This document shows positions 11,001-22,561 of a DNA stretch of 64,000 nt, piece by piece (the first letter of the stretch is position 1; each line of letters starts with the position of its first letter). Origin of the DNA: Meandrina meandrites (Eukaryota > Cnidaria > Anthozoa > Scleractinia > Meandrinidae); contig OY855905.1 of NCBI GenBank assembly GCA_963693305.1, positions 48,686,944 through 48,750,943 on the forward strand, read 5' to 3'. A model generated the notes under the pieces. The model ran no database searches. It worked only from the letters and a program-made list of their open reading frames with translations, and was not told the origin of the DNA. The position numbers were made by a program, and so were the translations under genes.

Positions 11001-14000
11001 AGGACGTCGTAATAATTACCTAAATCTACGAAGTTATCAGTCATCACAGGATATAAGTTGGCGTACTGTTTAAAGATTGGGTAGACATCATCCAGCCATG
11101 TTGGTTCGTTGCCCTTAACATCGTATTGGTTAAAGGCTAGAATGACAATCAGCGAGTTAAGTAGCTTGAAAGGATCCTTTTCGCACATGTTCTCACAGTT
11201 TTTGCTTTGATTTTCAATCGAGTATATAAAAGGATAAAGTTGGCCATCGATAAAGCCCCTGCTATTCTTTGGATCTGTTACCTTTATGTCAAACGTTGCG
11301 ATTCCGTTTTCATCCGTCATCGAATTGGAAGGTACATCGGGCAAAGGAGGTTGGCCAACCTTTGGCCCACCGGAGAAAATGTTCTCACAATTACAAGGAT
11401 CAAGCTTAACACGTGCTCCAGGAAGAGGCTTACCAAACCTCGTCGCAATTAGTTGAACATTAGCTCGTTCATCTGGATTCTTTCGAAAAGTCCATTTGTT
11501 GTATGGATGAATGTCAATGCCATCACGAGCTTCCGCTAAGACAATTCTCTTGCAGTTTAGAACTGGTAAGGTGCCACTAACCTGCAAATTACGATACGTG
11601 TTAGAAATCACAGAGAATTATAACAGAACCTTACTTGCGACGATCAGCCCTTTCACTGACAAAAGTCGATTTCACACTTGAGGACTTAACCTGGTGAAGT
11701 CATTATCAAGTCATTTAATTCAAGCATAACTATTTCTTTGATATTCGCAAGCACACCTCAAACAGAGTTTGCAGGAATGCAATGATCTGTAAAATGTTTG
11801 CTGAAGATAAAAACTCCTGTAAAAAAAAAAAACAGTGTCACTGGGTGTCACCCTAGATGAAAACCTTACTTGGAAGTAACATTTTTCTAATATTAGCAAC
11901 AAAGTTTGCAAGGCCTTAGGTGTTTTAAGGCGAACCCGTGAAATAGTCCCTATTGATTCTTTAAACCAAATCTATAAATCAATTATACAACCTCACTTTG
12001 ATTACTGCTCGCCTGTTTGGCACACATGTGATAAAGGGTTACGGACAAAATTATAGAGACTACAAAATCGCGCAGCCAGAATTATCACCAGGACTGGATA
12101 CGAAGTCAGAGCTGCTGATCTAAGAAAGGACCTAAGCAGCCCCTAGAAGATCGCTCGTACCAGCAACAAGTAACAACTATGTATAAAATTGTTAATAATT
12201 TAGCACCACATTCGTTGACACGAAACTTCACTCCAGTTAGAGAGATTCACCATTATGAAACTAGAGGCTGCCATATAAACCTATGTGTCCCAAAACCAAA
12301 CACTAAGTTTCTTAAAAGGAGCCTCGCCTATAACGGAGTGGTAGCATGGAATGCACTTCCTGTGGAAGTCAAACAATCGAAAGACATCAATAGTTTTAAA
12401 AGAATTGTCAAATATAAATATATATAATCTACAAATTGTGAATTTTACTATTTATTTAAATTTAATCTTGTAATTTATACTAGTTAATAGCACAGATCTC
12501 TGGAAGACCATCGATCGATGAATGTGACACCGTGGATAAATAAAGTTTTCTATTCTATTCTATTCGAAACGAAAGGGAGAAGGCTAGGATAAAAAAAGAA
12601 AAAGCAAAAACAAAGATAAATGTTTGGCATCATTGAAATTGTAATTATAGTAATAAAAGTACATATTCGGTGGATTGGGAATAATGTTTCAGGCTCTGAT
12701 GCTATCAGTGAGAGGCTCAATTCACAAATATTCTCGTATTGTTTGCAAAAACGATTGTCAAATTCTAGAACCACAAGGGGTGCTGGCCATCATTGTAGCA
12801 TGAATTAGCAGCGCACTTGTAATATTTCACTAGAATGAAAGTTAAGGAAAATAATTTCTTTGAACTAGAGTACATCATAATGTATCACAATCTGTAACTA
12901 CTAGCGTACCTCAGCAACAACCAGTGGATGCTGGCTAATTTTTTTCATCTCATCAGGTGTCAGTGATCCAAGTGATGGGAAGACCTGGACTCCGGCAGTG
13001 TTCTGATACCAGTTGGGGAACTTGTTATAAATCAGACCAAGCCACAGGAGATCATCAGAGCATGACGGCGACGGATTTGTTTGTAGGGCCACCGCAACAA
13101 GTAGTTGATCTAGGATTGTTGTGTCCAAACGGCCATGTTTATCTATTGGTAAACTGTTGCCAAAGTCTACAAACACTTTTCCTTTTGTTTGGTCGACGTA
13201 AAAAGGTGCATCCTGAAAATAATTCGATACTGCCTTCATCATGCGGCCGTGAGTAAAGAATGGTGGAGACTTCTTGCCTAACAAACCAACTGTTCCTGCG
13301 TGATATTGTTAGGGAACAAAATACTCTGTGAGACTGCGATGCGAGATTCCTAGTGACATGGTTTATCACTTCCTTTAAGTTCCCGAAATAAACTCAGAAA
13401 CGCGGTTAAACAGAGGTATTATGTTTCTAGAGGACGTATTTGTAAACAGAACATGCATTGGTAGTGGCAGTGGCAGTAGCACTCTGTGGTAGTAGTTGAC
13501 AGGGTCATAGGTGGTAGTGGGGGCGGGGTAGTGTAGTGGCGGTGGCGGTAGTAGGGGAAAGGGGGATGGGTATGGGTAGTTACAATGGTCGTGACAGTGG
13601 CTGTGGCTGTGGCCATGGCAGTGGCAGTGACAACTATAATGACGTAAATATAAAAAAAGAATTGTAAAAATATACCTGTCACTCGTCCCATGGTAAATGT
13701 GCTTTTCTCTGAATCGGTCTCATACATATCAACATTAAAACGTATCGAAAGTCTCTCGCTGTCAATGTTCTCATTGTTCATTGCCACTTGAAGCTGCTTG
13801 ATAAAAGGCGACTCCTTTGCACTGTCTATCCATCTAATGTTTGATAACACGGATTGATAAGCTGCACCTAAAGTAGAGTCTTTTCGATTGGTGACCATTT
13901 TCGTCCATATGTACTGAAACGGCACTGGCGTGTAATCTGCAGAAAATAAATTGCCAATTCGAATTCTCCAGCCCCAAATTTCAGAAAAGAGTTGAGCTTC

Positions 14001-17000
14001 AGTGTCCAAGTCTACCATCTTTGCGGACGTCTTGTTTCCTCCATCTGGAATAAAGAACGGACAAGAGAATTTTATATCATGCAAGAAAATTGAAAGGATT
14101 TGAACTTTTACATCTAAATCCTGTGATCTAATGAATGGATGAGAATTTTGACGAGTTCATAAACTTCAGGGCCCAATTGCTCAAAGGGTGGATCACTATC
14201 CAGTGGATAGCCTAGTTTGTTTTTTCAACACTTATCCACTGGATAGTGATTTATCCGGTGGGTAGCGTTATCCACCCTTTGAGCAACTGGGCCCAGTATG
14301 CGACAATTTTGAGCCTTGTTTGAAGGCGAAAATCAGCATAAGTCTTCTCTTTTCAATAAGTATACTTGTCCAAAATGAAGCTCATCTGATGAAACGAGAA
14401 GCGGTCAGATATTAAAATTCTGTCTTTGGAGGTGCCGTTGACGATTTGAACAACTGTGATAGCTTCTATCACTAATTTGATGATAAATTAATGAACGTTT
14501 TGTCTCCCTAGTCTCACCTGTTTTAAAAGTTATTCCACTCATAGAATTTGGTCACGCCCGTTACCTTCTTTAGGTTTACTGGTACGCGCGTATTGAGATA
14601 TTTTCACTCGTTAAGAGGGTCTGGTAAAATCTGTATTGATCGCTTATCTCATTGCTTATGGAAATATCCTTTTGCCTGAGGAATTTGACGTTTCAGTGAC
14701 CATAAGTTTATCTGTGCAAAAATTAACGCTAGCCTAAGTCTTTTGTATCGATTGTTGCACATTTTCAAAATATTTTTTTTTTCAAATGTTGTGTCACAGT
14801 AACCAGATAATCAAATTGTGCTTTGTTCATAAACACGTTTTACTTTGAATGCTTCAGTATTACGAGTGAAATTGCCAACGTACCCAGTATTGGTTCTCCC
14901 ATGATTGGTTCGGTGTCCTTATCTCCATCATCCCCCACACAGTGACCATTAGCATAGCAGACGCGAGTCACAGAGCCACTGACGCTCCATTCGCCACTGC
15001 CTTTTGGGTTCCAGTTTGCGGAGCTTTGTAATTGGTCGGCTGGGACAAAATTGTCGGTGTCGTAATGGGATGGATTATTATTAACAGTTGAAACATCGGA
15101 ACGAAAAGTTCCATTAAAGTGAAGGTGCGGCCATAACATGTAATTCATGTAAGGGTCATCTGGAAGGTCAGCATCTTAAAAAGACAAAGAAAGGTCATTA
15201 ATTGTATACGTATTGTTGATATCTTTCTGATAACCCTCGATAACTCGAACTTTTTTTCGACTCCCCTACAAACCATTCCTTCATGGGACTACACCTTTGT
15301 TCTCGGGACTACACCTTTGTCCGGGTTTACGCGGTTTGATAGTTAAGGAGGCTTGATGTAGTTTTTTAGGGCCTTAGGGTGGGTGTTTTGAAAATAAATA
15401 TTTCCTCGAAAGCCAATATTCGATTTTTGCCGAAATCCACAATACTCACATATATTAATTAATATGACCATACTGACAAGGAACAAGATAAGCAAAATCC
15501 TGCTCCTCAGAAGGAAAATGGTGACCGATACTTAGCTACCACTAGGTGTTATTTTCTTATTCTCGGGAAGGCGATAAAGAAAATCAACAAAGCTTTTACG
15601 GCGACGATAAGGAAGTTAAATACATATTTTTGCGTTATTTCGCAGTAATTTCATCAACGCAGTGTAAGCCGATTTCGGTCCATTTATCACTATCATTAAG
15701 AAAGCATGGCTTGAAAGATATTTGCAATTTATTTTAAGTGTCTAAAAGTTGCTTAAAGTTGCTATTTTATTTTTAAAAGTTGCCGAAAAGTTGCTGTATT
15801 TACCTCTTTGCACTTGAAGTTGGTTTTATTGCGGCTATGATTGTGCACAGTATAAGAAGGTTTTATTCGCATTTTCTTTTTAATAAACCTTCATTCCCAG
15901 CTGGAATCTGAATCACTGACAGTGTTCTCCGCCTTCTCCGCCATCTTGAAAAACTTGTCATGTGATACCGCTGACCTCATGGACAGGCGTGCAACACCAA
16001 GCAGGCATTGGTAATTGGTATCGGCCAGTCCTGTAGTCCACACACTCACACAGTAGTATAAACCAGTTAAATTTAGTTGGCTTTTCTTTCGAAAGCTAAT
16101 AAACGTCAGTAAAAAATAATTTAAGAAATGCTAAAAAAATCAAAAGTTGCCAAAAATCTCAAGACTTGCTGAAAAGTCATAAAAAGTTGCCGAACATTTT
16201 GTGGCTAAGCCTACCAGAAAGGAACCTTCCTTAGGACTAAACTTGGTGCATAAACTTGGTGCACTCTATCAGTGGCGGATCCAGACCTTCAGGTAAGGAG
16301 GGGGCCCGCTTGACAATGAATGTTGAATTCTGCGAAGATAATTCTGGCACTTCAAAGAAAATGCGCTATTTCTGAAAAAATAAGGTGGGGGCCCGGCCCC
16401 CCCGGCCCCCTCCCCTGGATCCGTCACTGTCTATTGTGTTTCTGGCAAAATCAAATTTTTAGACTTCCTTTTCAAAAAGAAGATAGCACGTTTCAAAGTT
16501 TAAATTTCACATTTTCCCTCAAAGCCAACAAATTCAAAGAATGCTTGAATTCGGGGATTTAATTCTTGCCAGAACACAAAAGAGATTGTGATTTATTGCT
16601 ACGTTATATAGTCATTTAATTCGGTACGCTATTCCGGCTGAAGACTTGGACACAAAATCACATTATCTGCAGTTTAACTTTGAGAGCTTGTAATATCACA
16701 CTTATCATACAATTCTATCATTACCTAAAATCCCTGATAAATTTAAAGGGAATCGATGTTCAAACCTTAGGGAATTACAGCTTTAACCGTACAAAAAGAT
16801 GATGAATTTATTAATGAGCAAGGGTCCTGCGCGACCTTAACAGTAAATCTAATAAGGTAAATATAATAAGATAAAAAAATAAGAACTTTATTTTTAATTT
16901 TATGTTCGAGTGGTAAGAACATCTCACGAGAGACTGCGGGGGAGATATGAAACAAACGGAAAACGCGCCCCTCTAATACCAGATGAAGTGGTCTATAGAA

Positions 17001-19983
17001 TCTAAGACTGAACGTGGAATGGCATCTCGGCAGATTTATAAAACATATTATAAACAGTAATACATAATGTATTCAGGTCACGAATATGATAACTTACTTC
17101 ACGCTTAGTTTGCTGAACATACAGAAATGATACTGTGCATGCATTCAATTTGGCACAAACAAGCAGCAACATTCGGCATATACGCATTCAGATTTGCCAT
17201 GCAAATGCTGTATTTTCGATCTCCTGATAAACGGATATCACGGCTGCAATAATATGATCGTTGCTCTTGGGCAGTACATAAAGGACAAAGGATAACCCGA
17301 ATACGTTCATTATGCCCAACAATTCAACCTCGTTCCCAGGGCTTTTCCCTTCTTCGCCCTGGGAACGAGGTTGCCCAACAATGAAGATCTTGATAAATAA
17401 ACTGTACAGTAATATTTCGGTATATGCTATAACATCATCAGGCAGCTAGATCTTAAATACTGTGGGTGACGAGACTAAACAAACAATTTACTCAGGAGAA
17501 GAGTTCTCTGCTGGATTTTAGTCCATTGTTGAGGGAAGGTGCTAGGCGTTTGATGAAATATGCCTCTTTGTGCAGGAGAAGATTCCAATTATTGTCATAG
17601 TCTAATACTGTTGTATTATTACGGACAGAACGGAAAGAGTGCCATGACACCGTGGTGTAAAAATGCGGTGCCAGGAAGATTTCACTTCACACCAATAATT
17701 CCACATAAGAACTTCTCAGATGAACAACGTCTCGTCTTCTAAATCTAATCATACAGGCAGTGCATTCGAAGGACACTGAGAAATATAATCCGACAGGAAA
17801 AGAACATACAATAGAACAGTCAAGTTTTGTTTTTTAATGTCACGCAACTGTCACGCCACGAAACAGAGTAAAACCAAAACTATTAAGTCAAAAAGCAAAA
17901 ATTTTAAATGTTGAAGAAAATTACTAGATAATCCACGTGTCGAGTGAGACTCGGGTCAGTATTCGGTAGTTGAGCTATCTGTTGAATGTTCGACATAACT
18001 TTGGCCGCCATACCCTGGGTGCCAGAGAGTTTTTTTTTGCTTTGTTTTGCGGCGACAGTGAGCGGCGAAGCCGCGATCGTGAACGAGCGAAAAAAAAACC
18101 CTGAGGGTTTTTTTTTCGCTCGTTCGTTCACGAACGCGGCTTCGGCTCACTGTCGCCACAAAACAAAACAAAAACAAAAAGACCCTCTGGCACCCAGGGT
18201 ATGGCCGCCAGAGCTCAGTATGGAAACGCTGCCCTGCGGAGAGGCGTGGCGGCCGGAAATCGATGAAAACGTCTGGAATTCACTTCTGCTTGAAAAAGCG
18301 ATCAGTTCAGCCTCATGAACTAGTAAAAATTTACATAAAGATCCATAAATAGTTCTCGCAATACCTCACAACTATTTAGATTGCTAAAAGTCGCAGGATG
18401 AGCCATTTTTAGATGTACGTGACAGCCTTCTGGCGGCCATCTTGATGTAGTGCAGCCGGACTAAATAAACCGCCTGTTCTGCAGGCTAGATGTCGTGTGG
18501 CGTAAAAACTCCTGAATGAATCCGGGGAATAAATGAAGTGAATTGTTTAATTCAATGAAATTGCTAAAGAGGATGACAAAGGAAAGCCTCACGGGCTTTT
18601 GTAAAGTAGTCTCCCTTCTCCTGTACTTTAAAGATCAATTGTGCTATTCAGCCTGAAACGGGGGCCACGGCGTCCACTAAGAATGATTAGAATGCGAAAA
18701 GTGTGGGTCTTGAAGCGAACAACATCCCTGAGGCGCCGGCATTGTGTTATCTGACGCGCATTTTTTTACGGCGACTTTAAATTTTCGTCTCCTGTGTTTA
18801 GTCGAAAATTAGAAAATACGAAAAATAAAAAGTACTTTTATTGATAGCCATTGGTTTTCTACTGCTTCATTTAGTCTCTTTCACGCCACCCTGCACCAAC
18901 TGATGATGAACTGTTCCAGTCCAAGAAGGCCCTTATTTCCTCACCCGTGATTAATAATAAATTAATAATTAATTAAATAAATAACAAAGATATATATAAA
19001 ATATATATAACTAAATTATATTTTATTAATATGGGAAAAATTGTTACCCTCGACCCTACCCTCGACATACTACCCTCACCCTCGACAATTTACCCTCGAC
19101 CCTCGACCAAAAGTCATACTGTGGATGCGGTTGACTAGGGCTTTAATCCAAGAAATTTTCTGACGACGTGGAACGAAACTACCAAAGTTTGTGTATTGAC
19201 CTGTAAAGGTGTCCTTACGTAGATTCCGATGCCGTTAGTTGAAATGTTGATTTCCAGAAAGTGCTCTTGGGCAGTCTGTCGGTGATAATTACCTGGGGCT
19301 GCGTCTCTCGCTGGTGCATGGTGTTGCCAATTTCATTGATATTGAATAAACAGACGGATCACGGTCGCCTTGCTATTTGCCATGATTTTGCTATATAGAT
19401 TACCAACAAGAGCAGCTGGTGCGGATCAGAAAACTTTGAACACCAGAATTATTTGTGGATCCTAACGGTAATTATCCTGTGGTTTTGGTCTGATTGTTCG
19501 CATAGCAATCAGCATGTCAACAAGTCAAAACAAAGTATTCAGTTCTCCTTTTCTTGCATGCATTTTCTTTCCCCATCCTTTCCAGAGCAGATATGATGTA
19601 CTTAATGAATTGTTTGGACTCTGCATTGTTAATTTTTCACGGCCATTCTTTATGATGGCGCGCATTCAGCAAACAAAACTGCCTGACCATGTCAACAACG
19701 AAAGCTGCAACTTAAGCTACAATGCCAGCTACATACAAAGGTGTCATGTCACAGATTTAAAACGAAGCATTTTATGTGGAATAGCAAACCTACACGTTTT
19801 GTTAAAATTCTGTCATTGTGGTTACAAATTACAAACATTACCTTGGTCTGGAGTGACAACTTTGTACTTTAGGGCATCTGTTTTCTGGAATCCGGCCTCA
19901 ACCACGAGGGCTTTTGGTCTAATTACGTTGTTTTGGAGTGCTATCGTCATAATAAATACCAGAAAAGGAGTATACACCTTCAT
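7728..19983 (-). CDS. gene A: secreted VioB-like ferritin-like protein
   Basis: Spliced from eight exons, in coding order: 19983-19842, 15174-14884, 14044-13676, 13295-12910, 11581-10294, 9687-9638, 9269-8847, 8057-7728. All phases fit (1,1,1,0,1,0,0) and the frame is open for 1092 codons. Residues 1-25 form a signal peptide (MKVYTPFLVFIMTIAL). Residues about 50-400 resemble the N-terminal half of VioB: the early PHLHFNGTFRSDV block, then GRVTG/TVGLLG at the exon 3/4 join. From about residue 647 comes the ferritin-like domain of the iminophenyl-pyruvate dimer synthase family: LEHSTIPPYL, EMMH, NAVGGKP, HHNTIG, QGEG, SHY, ending with the family's IPFDPEGVW block. Bacterial VioB, of similar length (about 1,000 residues), couples two indole-pyruvate imines. 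An animal, secreted, cysteine-containing relative need not keep that chemistry. The presumed metal ligands (Glu of LEHS, Glu and His of EMMH, Glu of QGEG, His of SHY) are all present. Weakest point: the 50-base exon 6. Confidence 0.85.
8847..9269 (-). CDS. gene A exon 7, ferritin-like second half
   Basis: 141 codons. HHNTIGSFYNHILNALGNL matches the TIG-x-FY helix of the family. It continues through IFTGDPSKQV to DAIRDIVEQGEG and LSHYFLFYSVAEKHEIQV, which supply the remaining predicted metal ligands (Glu in QGEG, His in SHY). It ends with an acidic run (DADDDDVVDLTK) before donor GTAATT. Same length in gene B. Confidence 0.85.
9638..9687 (-). CDS. gene A exon 6, predicted 50-base exon
   Basis: Exon 5 ends in phase 1 but the next certain exon (9269-8847) opens in phase 0, so something must bridge them. 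This segment has AG before it, GTAAAG after it, is 50 bases long (phase 1 in, 0 out), stays open, and the same-length segment with the same sites exists in unit 2 (24349-24398). It would encode E-CCDTCFPIEQSDFGAS. The pyrimidine tract is poor. Confidence 0.4.
10294..11581 (-). CDS. gene A exon 5, ferritin-like core
   Basis: A 1,288-base exon between acceptor TTTGCAG and donor GTAGGAAC, phase 0 in, 1 out. It encodes about residues 397-825. The first part (TRFGKPLPGARVKLDPC, then DENGIATFDI) has the look of an Ig-like sandwich. The second part starts the ferritin-like four-helix region (LRQDLQIALQLEHSTIPPYL near residue 647, EMMH near 691). A Cys-containing insertion after LEMEHISS (HCRK...TTCNEEN...SSCFSSFGDF) precedes the last ferritin helices and seems to be extra relative to bacterial members as I remember them. 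Confidence 0.85.
11817..12565 (+). mobile_element. 5'-truncated LINE with TTCTA tail, broken RT
   Basis: Absent from unit 2, where the flanks nearly join near 26540-26575, so it is a post-duplication insertion in intron 4 of gene A. Translation in shifting frames shows a reverse-transcriptase C-terminus: a PHFDYCSPVWHTCDKG motif, LQNRAARIITR, and VVAWNALPVEVKQSKDINSF. Several stops and a frame change show it is dead. The 3' end reads AATAAAG then TTTTC(TATTC)n, a microsatellite-type tail. Probably a CR1/L2- or Jockey-like clade. Confidence 0.85.
13445..13640. repeat. GGCAGT/GGTAGT microsatellite beside exon 3
   Basis: Degenerate GTGGCAGTGGCAGT-type hexamers lie directly downstream of the gene A exon 3 donor. 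The corresponding tract in gene B is 28252-28432, with a different number and order of repeats. Confidence 0.8.
14169..14294. mobile_element. palindromic MITE, shared by both units (copy 1)
   Basis: GGGCCCAATTGCTCAAAGGGTGG at the left mirrors CCACCCTTTGAGCAACTGGGCCC at the right, and CACTATCCAGTGGATA recurs inverted inside. The orthologous copy is at 29000-29125, so insertion predates the duplication. Confidence 0.8.
16269..16432. mobile_element. hAT-like MITE, CAGTGGCGGATCCAG ends
   Basis: Ends CAGTGGCGGATCCAG and CTGGATCCGTCACTG are near-perfect inverted repeats of the CAGTGGCGGATCCAG type often seen in hAT-derived elements. Flanks share TCTAT. Interior GC-rich (GGGGGCCC). Only in unit 1, within the block that does not align to unit 2. 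Confidence 0.6.
17326..17376. repeat. short perfect-stem hairpin, AACCTCGTTCCCAGGGC
   Basis: AACCTCGTTCCCAGGGC, a loop of about 16 bases, then GCCCTGGGAACGAGGTT. CACAACCTCGTTCCCAGT at 40688 matches the same terminus, so this is probably a very short member of a widespread MITE family. Confidence 0.7.
18002..18210. mobile_element. palindromic MITE with 9-bp target duplication
   Basis: TGGCCGCCA at 18002-18010 and 18202-18210 flanks a 191-bp element. Its ends TACCCTGGGTGCCAGAG and CTCTGGCACCCAGGGTA pair, as do inner arms GGCGACAGTGAGC and GCTCACTGTCGCC. A 9-bp target duplication points to Mutator-like transposition. It lies in intron 1 of gene A. Confidence 0.85.
19028..19110. repeat. TACCCTCGACC minisatellite
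   Basis: Irregular repeats of TACCCTCGAC/CCTCGACC over about 80 bases in intron 1 of gene A. Confidence 0.7.
19842..19983 (-). CDS. gene A exon 1, signal peptide
   Basis: ATG at 19983-19981, 47 codons plus one base, donor GTAATG. It encodes a basic start and a hydrophobic core (YTPFLVFIMTIAL), typical of secretion. An upstream in-frame ATG at 20040 exists in unit 1. In unit 2 an in-frame TGA sits just before the equivalent MKVYTPF start, so the shorter start is preferred for both. Confidence 0.75.
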
Positions 19984-20097
19984 TATGAAGTACACAGGAG
20001 TAAAGTGTGCGCGAAACAGCGAGATTCCTTCAATTTTCAATCTTCGTAGCGGACTACTGTGCTGATGGAATCATGCCGTCAGGTAGCAACAAATCTT

Positions 20098-20231
20098 TAG
20101 CCTGCGAGCAGGCTCACCTTTGGGTCACACTCGCGAGTGATCTGCCAGCGAAGCCGGAACTGGCGGGCAGGAGTCTGGTGCGGCTTCGCCGCGCGCGCGT
20201 GTAACCCAAAGGTGAGCCTGCTCGCAGGCTA
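20098..20231. mobile_element. MITE in gene A upstream region, empty site in unit 2
   Basis: Ends TAGCCTGCGAGCAGGCTCACC and GGTGAGCCTGCTCGCAGGCTA; the terminal 16 bases are themselves near-palindromic. CAAATCTT flanks both sides. In unit 2 (34130-34145) AACAAATCTTTGACAATCAC is uninterrupted, an empty site. Confidence 0.85.
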
Positions 20232-20639
20232 CAAATCTTTGCCATCACTGAACAAGAATAAATTACATTTGTGTCATTTTACAGACAAGTAATATTGAAC
20301 ATATGCTGTCATGCAGAATGATGCCATTCAAGTTTATTAAATACAGGAATGAGGGCATTCTACCAGTCAGTACCGTAAAGTGATCGACACTTATTGATGC
20401 AACCTGGTTGTCGGAAGGAGGTTGCGCAGTGAGACTCTCTGAGGACACCTAGACGCGTGTTTCAGAGCTGCGCCAACTAAAGAAATGTGCATCTAGAATT
20501 AACAAGTAGAAACGTTTCGTGGAACTGCTGGGGAGTGATAAAGAAAAGAATGCCTACGATTCTGGACGTAGAGGCCGTCGTCAATGGTTTACAGAGACTG
20601 AAGGATTCCCATATGAAAGGGGCAGGTTGCTCGCCCTCT

Positions 20640-22033
20640 AGCTGGGGTGGGGTGGTGGTGGTGGGGGGGGGGGGGGGGTGTAAATTACTTAGTTAGCTCT
20701 CACTTGGGATGTTTAGGACAGAGCACCATTATGTTCAGCAGTCACGTGAGGAAATATAGTTATTTCAATCAACGTTGTCAGGTCAGAGCTTAAAGACAAG
20801 ACAGAATGGAAGTATGAGTAGATGAGAGCGACTGTGTGTGTTGAACAGTAATGAGATATAACAACATGACAAACGCGAATTTGCGCGTTTTCTTTTTCTT
20901 CAGAAATTTGGAAACAAGGTACTTTTAGCCTCACTGAATTTTGAAGAATTTTCAAAACTCAAAGCCATGCGACAGTGAAATTAAAGCTACAGAAAAAGGC
21001 CTACCGAGAGGACCAACAAATTCTTCGCGTGCAAAATACAAACTTGTACATTTCCTCTAGACCAATATGCAAAATTCCAGTGAATACCCAGAACACCTTT
21101 TGGTCTTGTCACGCAAACTTTAGACTTTAATCTGACAACGTTTGTTAAGAAGCAAAATATTTCCATTTGACTTTCTGATCAAAGGGCGTTTTGGCAAGCC
21201 ACGACTAGCCGACACACCTTTCCAGTATGCCCGATAATTGAAATAGAGGTATGAAACGCTAGGCCGATCAGCCATGAATAGTAATAGTGAATGCCAAATA
21301 AGATAAAGTTCTCACAAAAACTTGATGTTTCAAAGAAACACTTTGGTTAAAGATGCCCAATCCTCCTGTCTGTAAATTTAACATGCAGTTGCCTTTGCAG
21401 CAATGAAAAGGGTATTGGCTTTATTCTCACCAATTAAAATTCATTAAACATAGTAACAGATTATATTGCTTTTACGAATGTTCCGAGGACAAAAGGCTTT
21501 AAAGTACTACGTTTTGGTCAGTCTCAGCCACTGACCTTCTTCAGAAATTAAGGACTATAAAAATATTATGGCGGACGCTTAGTTATATAAACAAAACTTT
21601 TAGACTAGCAACCTCGGCTTACAGTCTAATTGTTAAATATTTAACTTCAAAACGCCGAGGGGTCCTGGGTCCAGCTCATTATTAAATATTTTGGTGCTCT
21701 CTATTTCCTATTAATTTGTAATCAGTATTTTGATTGGCAAATCCAAACAATTCATGGTGTGCGGTTCGTTTCGTAATGTCTTGTTGCGCATATTATTGAT
21801 CAGAGCTATTTTCCAAAGCACCTTAACGCAAGCAGGTATAAAACATCTAGACGTTCAGACAATACACTGGCTTTCGGTGTTTTACAAAGACCCATATCGA
21901 GAAGTGACACAGTGCAATACCAGTGCAATGCTTGTGAAGACACAATTAAGGGACTGCGCAATAACTATCAGGAAAGATGGGGGGTGGGGGAAGGGGGAGG
22001 GGGAGGGATTTATCTAATTTACATTGTCATTGT
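20640..22033. other. spacer between duplication units
   Basis: Unrelated to either unit's flank as far as can be seen. It opens with a G-run (20648-20680) and ends with a GGGGGA run (21976-22010). No coding region recognised. Confidence 0.5.
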
Positions 22034-22120
22034 CAAACTCACTTGTGATATAACAACAAGCCCATACCACTGATAATGAAGAAAAAAACAATAATTTCCC
22101 TAATATGTAAAAAGAATAAA

Positions 22121-22126
22121 TTTATT
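22121..22126 (-). promoter_or_regulatory. poly(A) signal of gene B
   Basis: AATAAA on the minus strand, equivalent to 7550-7555. A 254-bp insertion lies between it and the stop codon, so the gene B 3' UTR is predicted to be longer. Confidence 0.5.
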
Positions 22127-22204
22127 CATTGTGGAAAATGTAACAAAGGACACGACTCTCTCTCTCGAGAAAGTTTACGACCTGCATCTGGCGATCGCAG
22201 AGGG

Positions 22205-22472
22205 ATTCCAGTTTTTTTATTGCATTTTATTTGTTTATTGTTTTATAAAGCTTAACATACAATTTCAGCAGAAAGGAAATGTACAGCACAAAAATAAGAA
22301 ATACAATTATTTACGGACAAAAAAGTTACAATTTACGTGTTTACAGAACATACAATTAAACATAACTAATTTTAATTAAAGGGTACAGGTTACAAAATAA
22401 CAGGGTTTACAAAGGCCAAAAAACCTAGGTATATTACAGCATTGTGACATATAGTTTGCAGTATAATTCCAG
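22205..22472 (-). mobile_element. short retroposon in the gene B 3' UTR
   Basis: ATTCCAG occurs at 22205-22211 and 22466-22472, flanking 254 bp absent from unit 1, where ATTCCAGTTGTTG is continuous at 7632. The insert starts with a T-run (a poly(A) tail read on the minus strand) and has no ORF. Target duplication plus tail indicates reverse transcription. Confidence 0.8.
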
Positions 22473-22561
22473 TTGTTGTTTCGCATAAAACTCAGGCCGA
22501 TATCCAACTGCGTTCGCTGGTCAGCAAGAGGAGAGGGCAGAAACTTAGGCAAGATACTCCT

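Larger units (their letters stand above)
7455..20640. repeat. segmental tandem duplication, unit 1 (gene A)
   Basis: Collinear with 22033-34510. Homology begins at TTGTCAAACTCACTTGTGATAT (near 7455 and 22033) and fades after GGATTCCCATATGAAAGGGGCAG (near 20625 and 34493). Both copies then run into mononucleotide tracts (G-run at 20648, C-run at 34557). The main gaps are one-sided mobile-element insertions and an unalignable block, 15560-16760 versus 30480-32130. Confidence 0.9.

Noticed and set aside
12957..13256. 99-residue plus-strand frame present in both units
   Set aside because: Antisense shadow of exon 4; its conservation follows from the real exon.
19514..20065. 183-residue plus-strand frame
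   Set aside because: Antisense to exon 1 of gene A and shortened in unit 2 (33546-33776), so not conserved.
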